Part shown: in pieces, positions 35,701 through 44,085 of the stretch
Position numbering within the stretch: position 1 is the first letter of the stretch
Layout of the letters: each line of letters starts with the position of its first letter
NCBI RefSeq assembly: GCF_002797855.1
Contig: NZ_PGFB01000003.1
Location: 186,001 to 250,000 of the forward strand
DNA length: 64,000 nucleotides
Source: Compostimonas suwonensis
GTDB lineage: Bacteria; Actinomycetota; Actinomycetes; Actinomycetales; Microbacteriaceae
Direction of reading: 5' to 3'
The notes under the pieces: model-generated
The model's input: the letters and a program-made list of their open reading frames with translations, nothing else
Databases searched by the model: none
What the model was told of the DNA's origin: nothing
Position numbers and translations under genes: made by a program

Positions 35701-36135
35701 GCGAGCCCCGCGGCGGCCGTCACGATGCCCGACGGCACCGATCTCGCCGTCGGAGCGGCGGTCACGGCCTCGTCGTTCTCCGAGGAGAACACCCCCGACC
35801 GGGTCGCCGACGGCGACCCCTCGACCCGCTGGGCGCAGGGCCTCGGCCTGCCCGACCCGTCGTGGGTGCAGCTCGACCTGGGGGAGGAGACGCAGATCAA
35901 CAGCGTCGTCACGACGTTCGAGAAGCCGAGCGGCTACACGTACCGCATCGAGTACTCGAACGACGCGACCGCCTGGTCGACCCTCGACGATCACACGACG
36001 TTCTCGACGACGGGCTCCGACAGCGCCTCGATCCCGGATGCGCCGGTCACCGCCCGCTACCTGCGACTCACCGTCACGGGGTCGAGCGGCAACGGCGGCA
36101 GCATCTACGAGATCGCGGTCTACGGCGGGCTCTGA
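32785..36135 (+). CDS. Secreted right-handed beta-helix glycan hydrolase (GH141-like) with two FN3-F5/8C modules
   Basis: Large exported protein of 1116 residues. A basic N-terminus and hydrophobic stretch (residues 8-33) act as signal or anchor, followed by a Gly/His linker (GHGGGGPGHGGG). Residues about 65-660 form a parallel beta-helix with the opening typical of GH141 relatives (EVYVSPTGSD, TPFRTLERARDYV, VSGGTTVTGWS). Then come FN3 (about 665-755), F5/8 type C carbohydrate-binding module (about 757-890), a second FN3 (895-985) and a second F5/8C (987-1116); the two pairs are close repeats. GH141 includes alpha-L-fucosidase and xylanase activities, which fits the cluster. Catalytic residues could not be assigned. 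Confidence 0.85.
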   Translation: MSKYTSLLRLGGIRQLLAGIVIAILGIFGIGGGLPGAPGHGGGGPGHGGGPGHGGGNPPAPTTEVYVSPTGSDTAAGNENTPFRTLERARDYVRTINDDMTDDIDVVLLGGTHTLSTPLELDERDSGTNGHTITYRAGEGETPVVSGGTTVTGWSVSDAARGIYKAHVGAIDTRQLYVDGERETRARGPKDPGGFSKTATGFTAPDATMSAWNNQSDIEITSRWGWKLYRCPVASISGTAITMQQPCFHNANLQPGQEMQNPTWIENAYELLDTPGEWYLDKAAGDLYYMPKAGQDLSTASVVVPTVEGLVDVEGTVDTPVRDIAFEGITFSYSSWLAPSSDDGHAEGQAGFRMVGDGNPTFDSTRLHWLKTPGAVNVGYSDGVSFRGNVFTHLGAVGLNLNTGAQGTTIVGNVFRDISATGLQIGGTDIVDHHPDHDSQIVRNTTVSNNVITNVAVEYTGGTGILATYTDSTVIEHNKVYDLPYSGISLGWGWGLTDQGGDTNYPDNSGVPVYDTPTPSKDNVIRYNEISDIMKLQADGGAIYTISSSPGSIITDNYIKGVPTPAYGAIYHDEGSQWFHTTRNAICDAAYQWILFNHGLDITADDNFITQPAYTAQANTLRTTIANNTTVPGCEQLPASIVNAAGLEADYRHLDPGPAPTDTTAPTAPGTPVATAGFPTVADLSWPASTDDVAVTGYSVYRDGELVSASKSPSVRVSGLTEGAGYSFTVTARDAAGNESPLSQATSVTMPSGTDLALGKTVTVSSYSDPNTPELAVDGDLGTRWAQGLGLPDPSWIQVDLGARYDLSGVITTFEKSSGYKYRIEVSKDAASWTPVDDHTSADTTTAANYSVVSAGVSGRYVRLTITGSNYNGGSIYELQVYGTPSADTTDTEPPVAPEQPTAVPLLPGVLNLSWSPTSDDTAVASYSVYRDGTLVRTVPASTLSVRIDGLTPSAGYSFTVTARDDAGNESAASPAAAVTMPDGTDLAVGAAVTASSFSEENTPDRVADGDPSTRWAQGLGLPDPSWVQLDLGEETQINSVVTTFEKPSGYTYRIEYSNDATAWSTLDDHTTFSTTGSDSASIPDAPVTARYLRLTVTGSSGNGGSIYEIAVYGGL

Positions 36136-36193
36136 TCCGCCGCCGATCACCCACGGCCGCTCCGGCGGCTCCACCCTCACACCGAAAGTCAGC

Positions 36194-37291
36194 ATGAAGA
36201 TCACCTCAGTCGAAACGCACCGGATATTCGTCCCGGCCGCCAACCCTCCCTTCGCGTGGAGGACGGGGCTCGGCGGGAGCGCTCCGGCCGGTTACGGCTC
36301 CGTTCTGCGGATCGGCACCGACGAGGGGGCGGAGGGCGTCGCGCTCTTCGCCCGCCCCGGGGCCGCCGTGATGCTCGAGGACATCGTCGACCGGGTGTTC
36401 CGCGAGGAGCTCATCGGCCAGGACCCGTTGCAGCGCGAATGGCTGTGGCACCGCATCTGGGAGCTCGACCGCATTCAGGAGCTGCCGCTGCCGGTGCTCG
36501 GCCTCGTCGACATCGCGCTCTGGGATCTCGCCGGGCGCATGAACGACCGCCCCGTCTGGCAGGAGCTCGGCGGCTTCCGCACGCAGATCCCCGCCTACGC
36601 CTCGACCGCGACGTTCGCGACGACCGAGGAGTTCCTCGACGTCGCCGACCAGTGCCTCGAGCTCGGCTATCCCGCCATCAAGCTGCACGCCTGGGGGGAT
36701 GCCCGCAAGGACGCCGCGCTGTGCCTCGCCCTGCGCGAGCACGTCGGCGACGACATCCCGCTTATGTACGACGGCTCGGCCGGCTTCGACCTCCCCGACG
36801 CCGTCTACCTGGGCCGTGCGCTCTCGGACGCCGGCTACCTCTGGTACGAGGAGCCGATGCGGGAGTTCAGCATCTCGGCGTACGCGCAGCTCGCCCGCTC
36901 GGTGGACGTGCCGCTGCTCGTGGCGGAGACCTCCGACGGCGCCCACATGAACTCCGCCGACTTCATCCGCGCGGGTGCTGCGACCTTCGGGGTTCGTGCG
37001 GGCACGACCCTGCGCGGCGGAATCACGGGCGCGATGCGCACGGCCCACCTGGCCGACGCGTTCCGCCTGCGTGCCGAGGTGCACGGCTCGGACATCCCGA
37101 ACCACCACCTCTGCATGGCCATCTCCAACACCACCTACTACGAGTCGCTCGTCACCTCGAGCACGGTCGTGCGCGAACGGCACGTCGACGCAGCCGGGCT
37201 CGTGCACGCGCCCACGGGGCCGGGCATCGCCCTGCCCGCCGACCTCGACTACGGGCCCGAACTGCAGCGGTTCGTCGAGGTCGCCGTATGA
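36194..37291 (+). CDS. Enolase-superfamily sugar-acid dehydratase (mandelate racemase-like), set B
   Basis: MR/MLE-type enzyme of 365 residues. Metal ligands are Asp193 (MYDGSAG), Glu219 (YEEPM) and Glu245 (AETSDG), with His297 (EVHGSD) on the far side. The second-strand motif is K163-x-H165 (IKLHAW) rather than K-x-K as in the set A paralog, which marks a different subgroup. It would supply the aldonate dehydration step in set B. The start at ATG 36194 follows the secreted-protein gene by 58 bases. The substrate is not proven; L-fuconate or L-rhamnonate are candidates. Confidence 0.87.
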   Translation: MKITSVETHRIFVPAANPPFAWRTGLGGSAPAGYGSVLRIGTDEGAEGVALFARPGAAVMLEDIVDRVFREELIGQDPLQREWLWHRIWELDRIQELPLPVLGLVDIALWDLAGRMNDRPVWQELGGFRTQIPAYASTATFATTEEFLDVADQCLELGYPAIKLHAWGDARKDAALCLALREHVGDDIPLMYDGSAGFDLPDAVYLGRALSDAGYLWYEEPMREFSISAYAQLARSVDVPLLVAETSDGAHMNSADFIRAGAATFGVRAGTTLRGGITGAMRTAHLADAFRLRAEVHGSDIPNHHLCMAISNTTYYESLVTSSTVVRERHVDAAGLVHAPTGPGIALPADLDYGPELQRFVEVAV

Positions 37292-37376
37292 CGACCTCCA
37301 TTCCTCACCTCACTCCCTTCCCTCACCCAACCCCCTGTGCGAACATTCGCACGACAGCAGCTAGAAAGGCACGACG

Positions 37377-38756
37377 ATGAAGTCACCACGTTCCCTCCCC
37401 GCACGATCCCGGCGCGCACTCGTGCGCAGCGCGGTCGCCGTGCTCGCCGTCTCGGCGATCGCGGCCCTGGCCGGCTGCGCGAGCGCCGACCAGTCGACCG
37501 ACTCGGGCTCAGCGGAGTTCACCCCGGTCACTCAGGAGGAAGGCTCGACGATAACCGTCTGGGCCGACTCGACCCGGCTTCCCGCGGTGCAGCAGTACCA
37601 GGACTCCCACCCCGACGCCAAGCTCGACATCGTCACCTACGATGGCGGCGCCGACGGCTCGACCTACCTGCAGACCAAGGTGCAGCTCTTCGACCGCACG
37701 GGCGAGGGCTGGCCCGACGTGGTCTTCGCGCCCCCGGTCGACGTGACCTGGGCCTCGCAGCCGACGGGACCCGACGCGATCCCGTTCGCGGCGCCGCTCG
37801 ACGAGGACCTCGTGCCGCAGGACACCCTCGACGACTTCGCCACCGGATCGCTCACCCCTTGCGAGTTCAACGGTCACACCTACTGCCTGCGCAACGACAT
37901 CGCGCAGGTCGTGCTCTGGTACAACAAGACCCTGCTCGACCAGTTCGGCTACTCCGTGCCCACCACCTGGGAGGAGTACGAGGCCCTCGGCGAGAAGGTC
38001 GCCGCGGAGCACCCCGGCTACCTCGTCGGCTCGGTCGGCGACACCAACTCGCACGAGTCGTACTTCTGGTCGAGCCAGTGCCCGGCCTTCGACCTCGTGA
38101 AGCCCGACACCCTGCGCGTCGACCTGCAAGACGGCAACTGCACGCGCATGGCCACCCTGCTCGACAACCTCATCGCCAAGGGCGCCGTGAGCACCGAGGC
38201 GTTCTTCAGCCAGGGCTTCGCCAAGGACTCGGGCGCGAAGACCCTCGTGGCGGTCGGCCCGTCGTGGTACGGCCAGTACCTCTTCAACTCGGCCTTCGCC
38301 ATCCCGGCCGGCCAGATCGCCGCGGCGCCGCCGCTCGGCTGGGAGGGCGAGTCGGAGAACTTCACGGGCAACGTCGGCGGCGGAACCTGGATGGTCTCCT
38401 CGCACAGCGCGAACCTGGATGCCGCGACCGACCTCGTCACCTGGATCACGACGTCCGACGACGTCCAGGCCGGCGCACCCACCTACCCGGCGTTCGCGCC
38501 GGCGGCCGATGCCTGGCTCGCCAACCCCGCCAACAAGGAGTACTTCGCGAACGACGTGAGCGACGCCTTCAAGACGGCGGCCGACGAGGTGTGGACCGGT
38601 TGGTCGAACACCCGCTTCAGCGACGCGACCGCCTGGTCGAGCGTCGTCCTCCCCGCCCTCACGGCGGGCAAGACGCTCACCGAGACCCTGCCCGCCTGGC
38701 AGACCGCGATCACGGACGAGGCGAAGTCGGTCGGATACACGGTCACGCAGAAATGA
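37377..38756 (+). CDS. ABC transporter sugar-binding lipoprotein (set B)
   Basis: Family 1 solute-binding lipoprotein, 459 residues, with Cys34 in the lipobox LAGC. The mature part shows the fold typical of CUT1 binding proteins (WPDVVFAPPVDV, LWYNKTLLDQFGY, VAVGPSWYGQYLF). It is only distantly related to the set A binding protein. Its stop overlaps the next gene's start (ATGA). It presumably binds products of the secreted GH141-like enzyme. Confidence 0.92.
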   Translation: MKSPRSLPARSRRALVRSAVAVLAVSAIAALAGCASADQSTDSGSAEFTPVTQEEGSTITVWADSTRLPAVQQYQDSHPDAKLDIVTYDGGADGSTYLQTKVQLFDRTGEGWPDVVFAPPVDVTWASQPTGPDAIPFAAPLDEDLVPQDTLDDFATGSLTPCEFNGHTYCLRNDIAQVVLWYNKTLLDQFGYSVPTTWEEYEALGEKVAAEHPGYLVGSVGDTNSHESYFWSSQCPAFDLVKPDTLRVDLQDGNCTRMATLLDNLIAKGAVSTEAFFSQGFAKDSGAKTLVAVGPSWYGQYLFNSAFAIPAGQIAAAPPLGWEGESENFTGNVGGGTWMVSSHSANLDAATDLVTWITTSDDVQAGAPTYPAFAPAADAWLANPANKEYFANDVSDAFKTAADEVWTGWSNTRFSDATAWSSVVLPALTAGKTLTETLPAWQTAITDEAKSVGYTVTQK

Positions 38757-39688
38757 CCTCGACCGCCACACAGGCGACCGGCCTGAAGCCGGCACGGCGC
38801 CGCGGAACCCCGCGGCGCCGTGCCGGCGGCGGTGCGGTCGGCTACCTCTTCGTCTCCGGGTACACGATCCTGCTCCTCGCCTTCGGGGTGTTCCCCACCC
38901 TGTACGCCCTCTACCTCTCGGTCACCAACGACCGGGGCGAGTTCACGGGTCTCGGGCAGTTCATCAAGGTCGTGCAGGACTACCGATTCCTGCCCGCGTT
39001 CGGCAACATCCTCGTCTACCTCGTCATGTGGCTCGTCACGCTCATCGTGCTCGTGGTCTTCGCGGCCGTCGTGCTGCGCACCCGGGTGCGCCCGGGCATG
39101 TCGGCGGTGCTGCGCTTCCTCTTCTACCTGCCCGGCGCCCTCGCCGGCGTCGCGAGCGTGCTCGTCTGGCTGTTTATGCTCGACCCCTCGGTGAGCCCCG
39201 TCTCCTGGCTGCTCGAGTCGCTCGGCTTCCAATCGTTCGGGAGCGTGCTCGCGCCGGAGAACCTGCCGATCATCTTCGTCATCATCGCGTTCTGGACGGG
39301 GGCGGGAGGCTGGATCGTCGTGATGTACGGCGCGCTCAACAACATCCCCGACGAGATCCTCGAAGCCGCGCGAATGGATGGCGCGGGGCCCTGGAAGTCG
39401 GCCTGGCACATCCAGATCCCCATGATCACCAAGTGGATCGCCTACATGACGATCCTCGCCTTCGCGGCGGGAACCCAGCTCTTCGTCGAACCGCAGCTGC
39501 TGCAGACCGCGAGCCTCGGGCGCGTGAGCCCCACCTGGTCGCCCAACCAGCTCGCCTACCTCTACGCCTTCCAGAAGGGCGATTTCAACGGTGCGGCGGC
39601 GATCTCGATCTTCCTGCTCGTGCTCGGCCTCATCTGCGCGGCTCTGCTCGTCACCCGCTCCGGACTCTTCAAGGTGGACGACGAATGA
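38753..39688 (+). CDS. ABC sugar permease, MalF type (set B)
   Basis: Permease of 311 residues with six hydrophobic helices and the EAA motif EAARMDGAGPWKSAWHIQIP near residue 203. Overlapping ATGA junctions on both sides bind it into the transport operon. The start is set by the overlap at 38753; the frame itself is open further upstream. Confidence 0.93.
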   Translation: MTSTATQATGLKPARRRGTPRRRAGGGAVGYLFVSGYTILLLAFGVFPTLYALYLSVTNDRGEFTGLGQFIKVVQDYRFLPAFGNILVYLVMWLVTLIVLVVFAAVVLRTRVRPGMSAVLRFLFYLPGALAGVASVLVWLFMLDPSVSPVSWLLESLGFQSFGSVLAPENLPIIFVIIAFWTGAGGWIVVMYGALNNIPDEILEAARMDGAGPWKSAWHIQIPMITKWIAYMTILAFAAGTQLFVEPQLLQTASLGRVSPTWSPNQLAYLYAFQKGDFNGAAAISIFLLVLGLICAALLVTRSGLFKVDDE

Positions 39689-40599
39689 CCGCTTCCCCTC
39701 TCGCACCCTCGCGAGCGAAGCCCGCACGCCGGGCGTCGCGCGCTCTCTCGGTGACGGTGCTCGTTCTCATCCTGCTGGCCCTCGTGATCTTCTTCGTGCT
39801 GCCCGTGCTCTGGCTGCTGTTCGCGCCGACCAAGACGGCCGCCGACCTCATCCACGAGGCGCCGCTCAGCTTCGGCTCCTTCGCCAACCTCGGCACCGCC
39901 TGGAACAACCTCATGTCGTTCCAAGACGGCGTGCTGCTCCTCTGGCTGAAGAACTCGGCCGTCTACTCGGTCGGCTCGCTCGTGCTCACGCTCGCGACGA
40001 GCATCCCCGCCGGCTACGGTCTCGCGCTCACGCGGTTCCGCGGGCGCAAGCTGCTGCTCTCGGTCACGCTCCTCGTGATGATCATGCCCTCGGCCGCGCT
40101 CGTGCTGCCGCTGTTCCTCGAGCTCAACCTCTTCGGGCTCATCGGAACCGTGTGGTCGATCATCCTGCCGTTCTCGTTCTTCCCCTTCGGCGTCTACCTC
40201 GTCTACATCTACTTCTCGACGAGCATCCCGCGCGACATGCTGGCGGCCGCCCGCATCGACGGCGCGAACGAGTGGCAGGTCTTCAGCAGGATCGCCCTGC
40301 CGCTCGCGAAGCCCGTGGTCGCGCTCGTCGCGTTCTTCAGCTTCACCGGCAACTGGAACAACTTCTTCCTGCCCTATCTCGTGCTGCCGAGCAGCGACCA
40401 GTTCCCGATCCAGGTGGGGCTCAACCAGCTGCTCTCCTCGACGCCCTCGTTCAACCCCGTCGCGGGCGCCGGCCTCAACATCACGAGCCCCGAGCTCGCG
40501 CTGTCGATCCTCATCGCGATCCTGCCCGTGCTCGTCGTCTTCCTCTTCTCTCAGCGCGCGCTCGTCTCGGGCATGCTCGCCGGGTCGACCAAGGAGTAA
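39685..40599 (+). CDS. ABC sugar permease, MalG type (set B)
   Basis: Permease of 304 residues. It has six helices and the EAA-type motif AAARIDGANEWQVFSRIALP near residue 190. The start at 39685 overlaps the previous stop. As in set A, no ATPase gene is present in the operon. Confidence 0.93.
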   Translation: MTASPLAPSRAKPARRASRALSVTVLVLILLALVIFFVLPVLWLLFAPTKTAADLIHEAPLSFGSFANLGTAWNNLMSFQDGVLLLWLKNSAVYSVGSLVLTLATSIPAGYGLALTRFRGRKLLLSVTLLVMIMPSAALVLPLFLELNLFGLIGTVWSIILPFSFFPFGVYLVYIYFSTSIPRDMLAAARIDGANEWQVFSRIALPLAKPVVALVAFFSFTGNWNNFFLPYLVLPSSDQFPIQVGLNQLLSSTPSFNPVAGAGLNITSPELALSILIAILPVLVVFLFSQRALVSGMLAGSTKE

Positions 40600-40603
40600 C
40601 ACC

Positions 40604-41476
40604 ATGCTCAGATTCCTGCGTCTCGGCGCCGTGGGCCTCGAGAGGCCGGCCCTGCTCTCCGACGGGGAGGTCTTCGACCTCTCCGGGCTCACCCCGGACA
40701 TCGACGGGGCGTTCCTCGAGGGCGGCGGCCTGGACCGGGCCGCCGAGGCGCTCGCGGCGGGCGCCCTGCCGCGAATCGACGACCCGGGCGACGGTTCGGG
40801 GCTCCGCGTCGGCGCACCGATCGCACGCCCGCCGGCGGTGATCTGCATCGGGATGAACTACGCCGCGCACGCCGCGGAATCGGGCTCCGTGCCGCCCGAC
40901 GACCTCGTGGTGTTCTTCAAGCACCCGAACACCGTCGTCGGCCCCTACGACGATGTGCTCGTGCCGCCGGGATCGGCGAAGACCGACTGGGAGGTCGAGC
41001 TCGCCGTCGTCGTCGGCCGGCGTGCCCGCTACCTCTCATCACCCCAGGAGGCCCTCGCCTGCGTGGCCGGCTACACGATCTCGAACGACGTCTCCGAGCG
41101 GGCCTGGCAGATCGAGAGCTCGGGCGGCCAGTGGAGCAAGGGCAAGAGCGCCGAGACCTTCAACCCCCTCGGCCCGTGGCTCGTGCCGGCCGGCGAGATC
41201 GGCGACGGCTCGGGCCTGGCCATCCGCTCGGCCGTCAACGGCAGCACCCGCCAGGACTCGACGACCGACGACCTCATCGTGAGCGTCTCCCGCATCGTCT
41301 ACGAGCTGAGCCTGCGGATGGTGCTCGAGCCCGGTGACGTCATCAACACGGGCACGCCCGCGGGGGTCGCCCTCTCGGGACGCTTCCCCTACCTGCAGCC
41401 CGGCGACGTCTACACGGGCGAGATCGCCGGGCTCGGCGTGCAGCGCCAGAACGTGGTGCAGGGGAGAGCCGAATGA
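40604..41476 (+). CDS. Fumarylacetoacetate hydrolase-family enzyme (likely 2,4-diketo-3-deoxy-L-fuconate hydrolase)
   Basis: Protein of 290 residues with an N-terminal cap (1-75) and the FAH barrel: CIGMNYAAHAAES, the metal ligands in DWEVELAVVVG, GYTISNDVSERAWQ and INTGTPAGVALSG. In the non-phosphorylating fucose and rhamnose routes this family cleaves the 2,4-diketo-3-deoxy acid to pyruvate and lactate. It is directly followed by the SDR that would make its substrate, with overlapping stop and start. Function is assigned from family plus context. Confidence 0.85.
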   Translation: MLRFLRLGAVGLERPALLSDGEVFDLSGLTPDIDGAFLEGGGLDRAAEALAAGALPRIDDPGDGSGLRVGAPIARPPAVICIGMNYAAHAAESGSVPPDDLVVFFKHPNTVVGPYDDVLVPPGSAKTDWEVELAVVVGRRARYLSSPQEALACVAGYTISNDVSERAWQIESSGGQWSKGKSAETFNPLGPWLVPAGEIGDGSGLAIRSAVNGSTRQDSTTDDLIVSVSRIVYELSLRMVLEPGDVINTGTPAGVALSGRFPYLQPGDVYTGEIAGLGVQRQNVVQGRAE

Positions 41477-42231
41477 GCGCGCCGCACGGCTTCGACGGTC
41501 TCGTCGCCGCCGTCACCGGCGGTGCCTCGGGCCTCGGCAAGGCGATCGCCGAGGAGCTCCAGGCCCGCGGCGCCGCCGTCTACGGGCTCGACCTCGACGC
41601 CGAGCGCGTGGAGGCCCCCGTGACGGGTGTGCTCTGCGACATCTCGGTCGACTCGAGCGTGCGCGCCGCGATCGAGAGCGTCGTGGCCGCGGCCGGGCGT
41701 CTCGACATCCTGATCGTGAACGCCGGGATCGGCGCCCAGGGCACGATCGAGGGCAACGACGACGCGGAGTGGCTGCGTGTGCTCGACGTCAACGTCGTGG
41801 GCTCCGCGCGCACGGTGCGCGCGGCGATGCCCCACCTCAAGCGCTCGCCGAGCGCCGCGATCGTCTTCACGACCTCGATCGCCGCCTGGTCGGGGCTGCC
41901 CGAGCGTGCGCTGTACTCCGCCTCGAAGGGCGCGGTCCAGGCGCTGATGCTCGCGGTCGCCGCCGACGGCCTGCCCTTCGGTGTGCGCTCGAACGCGGTC
42001 GCCCCGGGCACGGCCGACACCCCCTGGGTCGGGCGGCTGCTCGAGAGGGCGGCCGACCCGGAGTCGGAGCGCGCGGCCCTCGAGAGCCGTCAGCCGACCG
42101 GGCGGCTCGTCGCACCGCAGGAGGTCGCCGAAGCCGTCGCCTACCTCGCCTCCCCGGGCGCGCGCAGCACGAACGGCGTTGTGCTCGCGGTCGACGGAGG
42201 GATGCACTCGCTCCGGGCGCGGCCGCGGTGA
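41473..42231 (+). CDS. Short-chain dehydrogenase (likely 2-keto-3-deoxy-L-fuconate dehydrogenase)
   Basis: Classical SDR of 252 residues. Cofactor motif TGGASGLG (about 16-23), NAG in IVNAGIG, catalytic Ser in TTSIAAWSG and Tyr-x3-Lys in YSASKGA. The C-terminal NGVVLAVDGGMHS is standard. In the L-fucose route an SDR oxidises 2-keto-3-deoxy-L-fuconate at C4 before the FAH-family hydrolase acts, matching the gene order. GTGA overlaps the following lactonase gene. Confidence 0.87.
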   Translation: MSAPHGFDGLVAAVTGGASGLGKAIAEELQARGAAVYGLDLDAERVEAPVTGVLCDISVDSSVRAAIESVVAAAGRLDILIVNAGIGAQGTIEGNDDAEWLRVLDVNVVGSARTVRAAMPHLKRSPSAAIVFTTSIAAWSGLPERALYSASKGAVQALMLAVAADGLPFGVRSNAVAPGTADTPWVGRLLERAADPESERAALESRQPTGRLVAPQEVAEAVAYLASPGARSTNGVVLAVDGGMHSLRARPR

Positions 42232-43106
42232 GCACGGGGGCCGGCGTCGGGCCGGTCGAGGCGCCCTCGCGTGTCGTCGACGCCCATCAGCATCTGTGGG
42301 ATCCGGCGCGCCGCGACTACGCCTGGATGGACGGGTCCACGGCTGCGATCAACGTCGCCTTCGGCGTGCGCGAGCTCGAGGCGGCTCTCGCTCCGACACC
42401 CGTCACGGCCACGATCGTGGTCCAGGCGGTTCCGGATGCCGCGGAGACCCGAGAGCTGCTCGCGGTCAGCGCGGGCGCCGGTCCCGTCGAGGGCGTCGTG
42501 GGCTGGGCCGATCTGACCTCGCCCGAGCTCGGCGATGAGCTCGCCCTGCTCGCCGAGCGGCCGGGGCGTCTCGTCGGCATCCGCCATCAGGTCCAGGCCG
42601 AGGCCGACCCGGACTGGCTCCTGCGCGACGAGGTCGTCCGAGGTCTCGCCGCGGTCGCCGAGGCGGGGCTCGCCGTCGACCTCCTCGTCGACGAACGGCA
42701 GTGGCCCGCGGCCCTCGCTCTGGCCGAGATGCTCCCCGGCCTCCCGCTCGTGCTCGATCATCTCGGCAATCCGCCGGCCGGGCCCGCGGGCCGGGAGCGG
42801 TGGCGGAGCTGGCTCGCCCGGCTGGCCCGGCGGCAGAACGTCTCCTGCAAGGTCTCCGGACTCCTCACCCAGCTGCGGGACGCCTCGCCGGATGTCGCGG
42901 CGTCGTACGCCGTCGAGGCGCTCGAGGTCTTCGGCCCGCAGCGCTCGATGTTCGGCTCGGACTGGCCCGTGTGCCTGCTCGCCGGCGACTACGCCGGCGG
43001 CTACGGGGTCGCGGATGCCGCGGCACGGGGCCTCTCGCCCGATGAGCGTGCCGCGTTCCTGGCCGGCACCGCCGATCGGGTCTACGGCCTGGGGGAGCGG
43101 CGGTGA
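42228..43106 (+). CDS. Amidohydrolase-family lactonase (L-fuconolactonase-like)
   Basis: Protein of 292 residues from GTG 42228. N-terminal VVDAHQHLWDP gives the His-x-His of the amidohydrolase_2 barrel. GIRHQVQAEADPDWL and LVLDHLGNPP, then MFGSDWPVC with the conserved Asp, are typical of sugar lactonases acting on L-fucono-1,5-lactone or L-rhamnono-lactone. It would open the lactone made by the dehydrogenase encoded next. The start and stop overlap both neighbours. Confidence 0.87.
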   Translation: MSTGAGVGPVEAPSRVVDAHQHLWDPARRDYAWMDGSTAAINVAFGVRELEAALAPTPVTATIVVQAVPDAAETRELLAVSAGAGPVEGVVGWADLTSPELGDELALLAERPGRLVGIRHQVQAEADPDWLLRDEVVRGLAAVAEAGLAVDLLVDERQWPAALALAEMLPGLPLVLDHLGNPPAGPAGRERWRSWLARLARRQNVSCKVSGLLTQLRDASPDVAASYAVEALEVFGPQRSMFGSDWPVCLLAGDYAGGYGVADAAARGLSPDERAAFLAGTADRVYGLGERR

Positions 43107-44083
43107 CCGGGAACGGGATGCGGCCGCTCGGCCGCGCCGGCATCGAGGTCGGGCCGATGTCGTACGGCGCAGCGGCCCTCGGCAATCTCGGCGGCCCGAT
43201 CAGCGACGAGACCGCCGAGCGGATCGTCGACGCGGCCTGGGAGGGCGGCATCCGCTACTTCGACGTCGCCCCGCACTACGGCCTCGGTCTCGCCGAGGAA
43301 CGGCTCGGCCGTGCGCTCGCGCGGCGTCCGCGCGACGAGTTCGTCGTCTCCACGAAGGTGGGCCGTCTGCTCGTCGAGAACCCGCGCGGTCCGCGGCCCG
43401 ACGACGAGGGCGGCTTCGACGTCGTCTCGCCACTCGTGCGCCGCCCCGACTACAGCAGGGACGGGGTCGTGCGCTCCCTCGAGCAGAGCCTCGACCGGAT
43501 GGGCCTCGACCGCATCGACATCGTTCTCGTGCACGACCCCGACGACCACTACGAGGAGGCGCTCGCGGGCGCGTTCCCCGCGCTCGAGGAGCTGCGTGCG
43601 GAGGGGGTCATCCGCTCGTACGGCGCCGGCATGAACCAGTCGGCGATGCTCGCCGACTTCGTGCGGCAGACCGAGCTCGACGTCGTGATGTGCGCGGGGC
43701 GCTACACCCTGCTCGACCAGCGCGCCGCGGAGGACCTTCTCGCCGCCGCCGTCGCCCGGGAGGTGTCTGTGGTCGCCGCGGCCGTCTTCAACTCGGGCGT
43801 TCTCGCGAGCGATCCGCCGCGGGCCGGCTCCAGCTACGACTACGGCGCGGTGCCCGACGAGATCCTCGACCGCGCTCGGGCGATCGCGGCGGTGTGCCAC
43901 GAGCACGGGGTGCTGCTGCCCGCGGCGGCGCTGCAGTTTCCCCGTGGCCATACGGCCGTCTCGACGGTCTGCGTCGGCGCCCGCTCACCCGAGCAGCTCA
44001 CGGCGAATCTGCGGCAGTCGGCCGTTCCCCTGCCGTCCGGGCTGTGGGCGGAGCTGCGCGAGCGGGGATTGGTGGCCGGCTGA
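43103..44083 (+). CDS. Aldo/keto reductase, L-fucose dehydrogenase-like (set B)
   Basis: Protein of 326 residues. Active-site Asp and Tyr lie in YFDVAPHYGLGLAEERLG, Lys in VSTKVGR and His in LVHDPDDHYEEA. Similarity to D-threo-aldose 1-dehydrogenase/L-fucose dehydrogenase suggests oxidation of L-fucose to L-fuconolactone with NAD(P)+, the first step of the route. It is a close paralog of the 24462 gene; long identical runs such as DVAPHYGLGLAEERLG point to recent duplication or exchange. GTG start inside the lactonase stop. Confidence 0.9.
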   Translation: MTGNGMRPLGRAGIEVGPMSYGAAALGNLGGPISDETAERIVDAAWEGGIRYFDVAPHYGLGLAEERLGRALARRPRDEFVVSTKVGRLLVENPRGPRPDDEGGFDVVSPLVRRPDYSRDGVVRSLEQSLDRMGLDRIDIVLVHDPDDHYEEALAGAFPALEELRAEGVIRSYGAGMNQSAMLADFVRQTELDVVMCAGRYTLLDQRAAEDLLAAAVAREVSVVAAAVFNSGVLASDPPRAGSSYDYGAVPDEILDRARAIAAVCHEHGVLLPAAALQFPRGHTAVSTVCVGARSPEQLTANLRQSAVPLPSGLWAELRERGLVAG

Positions 44084-44085
44084 GG

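Noticed and set aside
32782-36243. A 1153-codon open frame on the minus strand opposite the secreted beta-helix gene
   Set aside because: It lies entirely antisense to a clear multi-domain gene, and its composition (Arg/Val/Gly/Asp-rich, no domains) is that of a GC-rich shadow frame.
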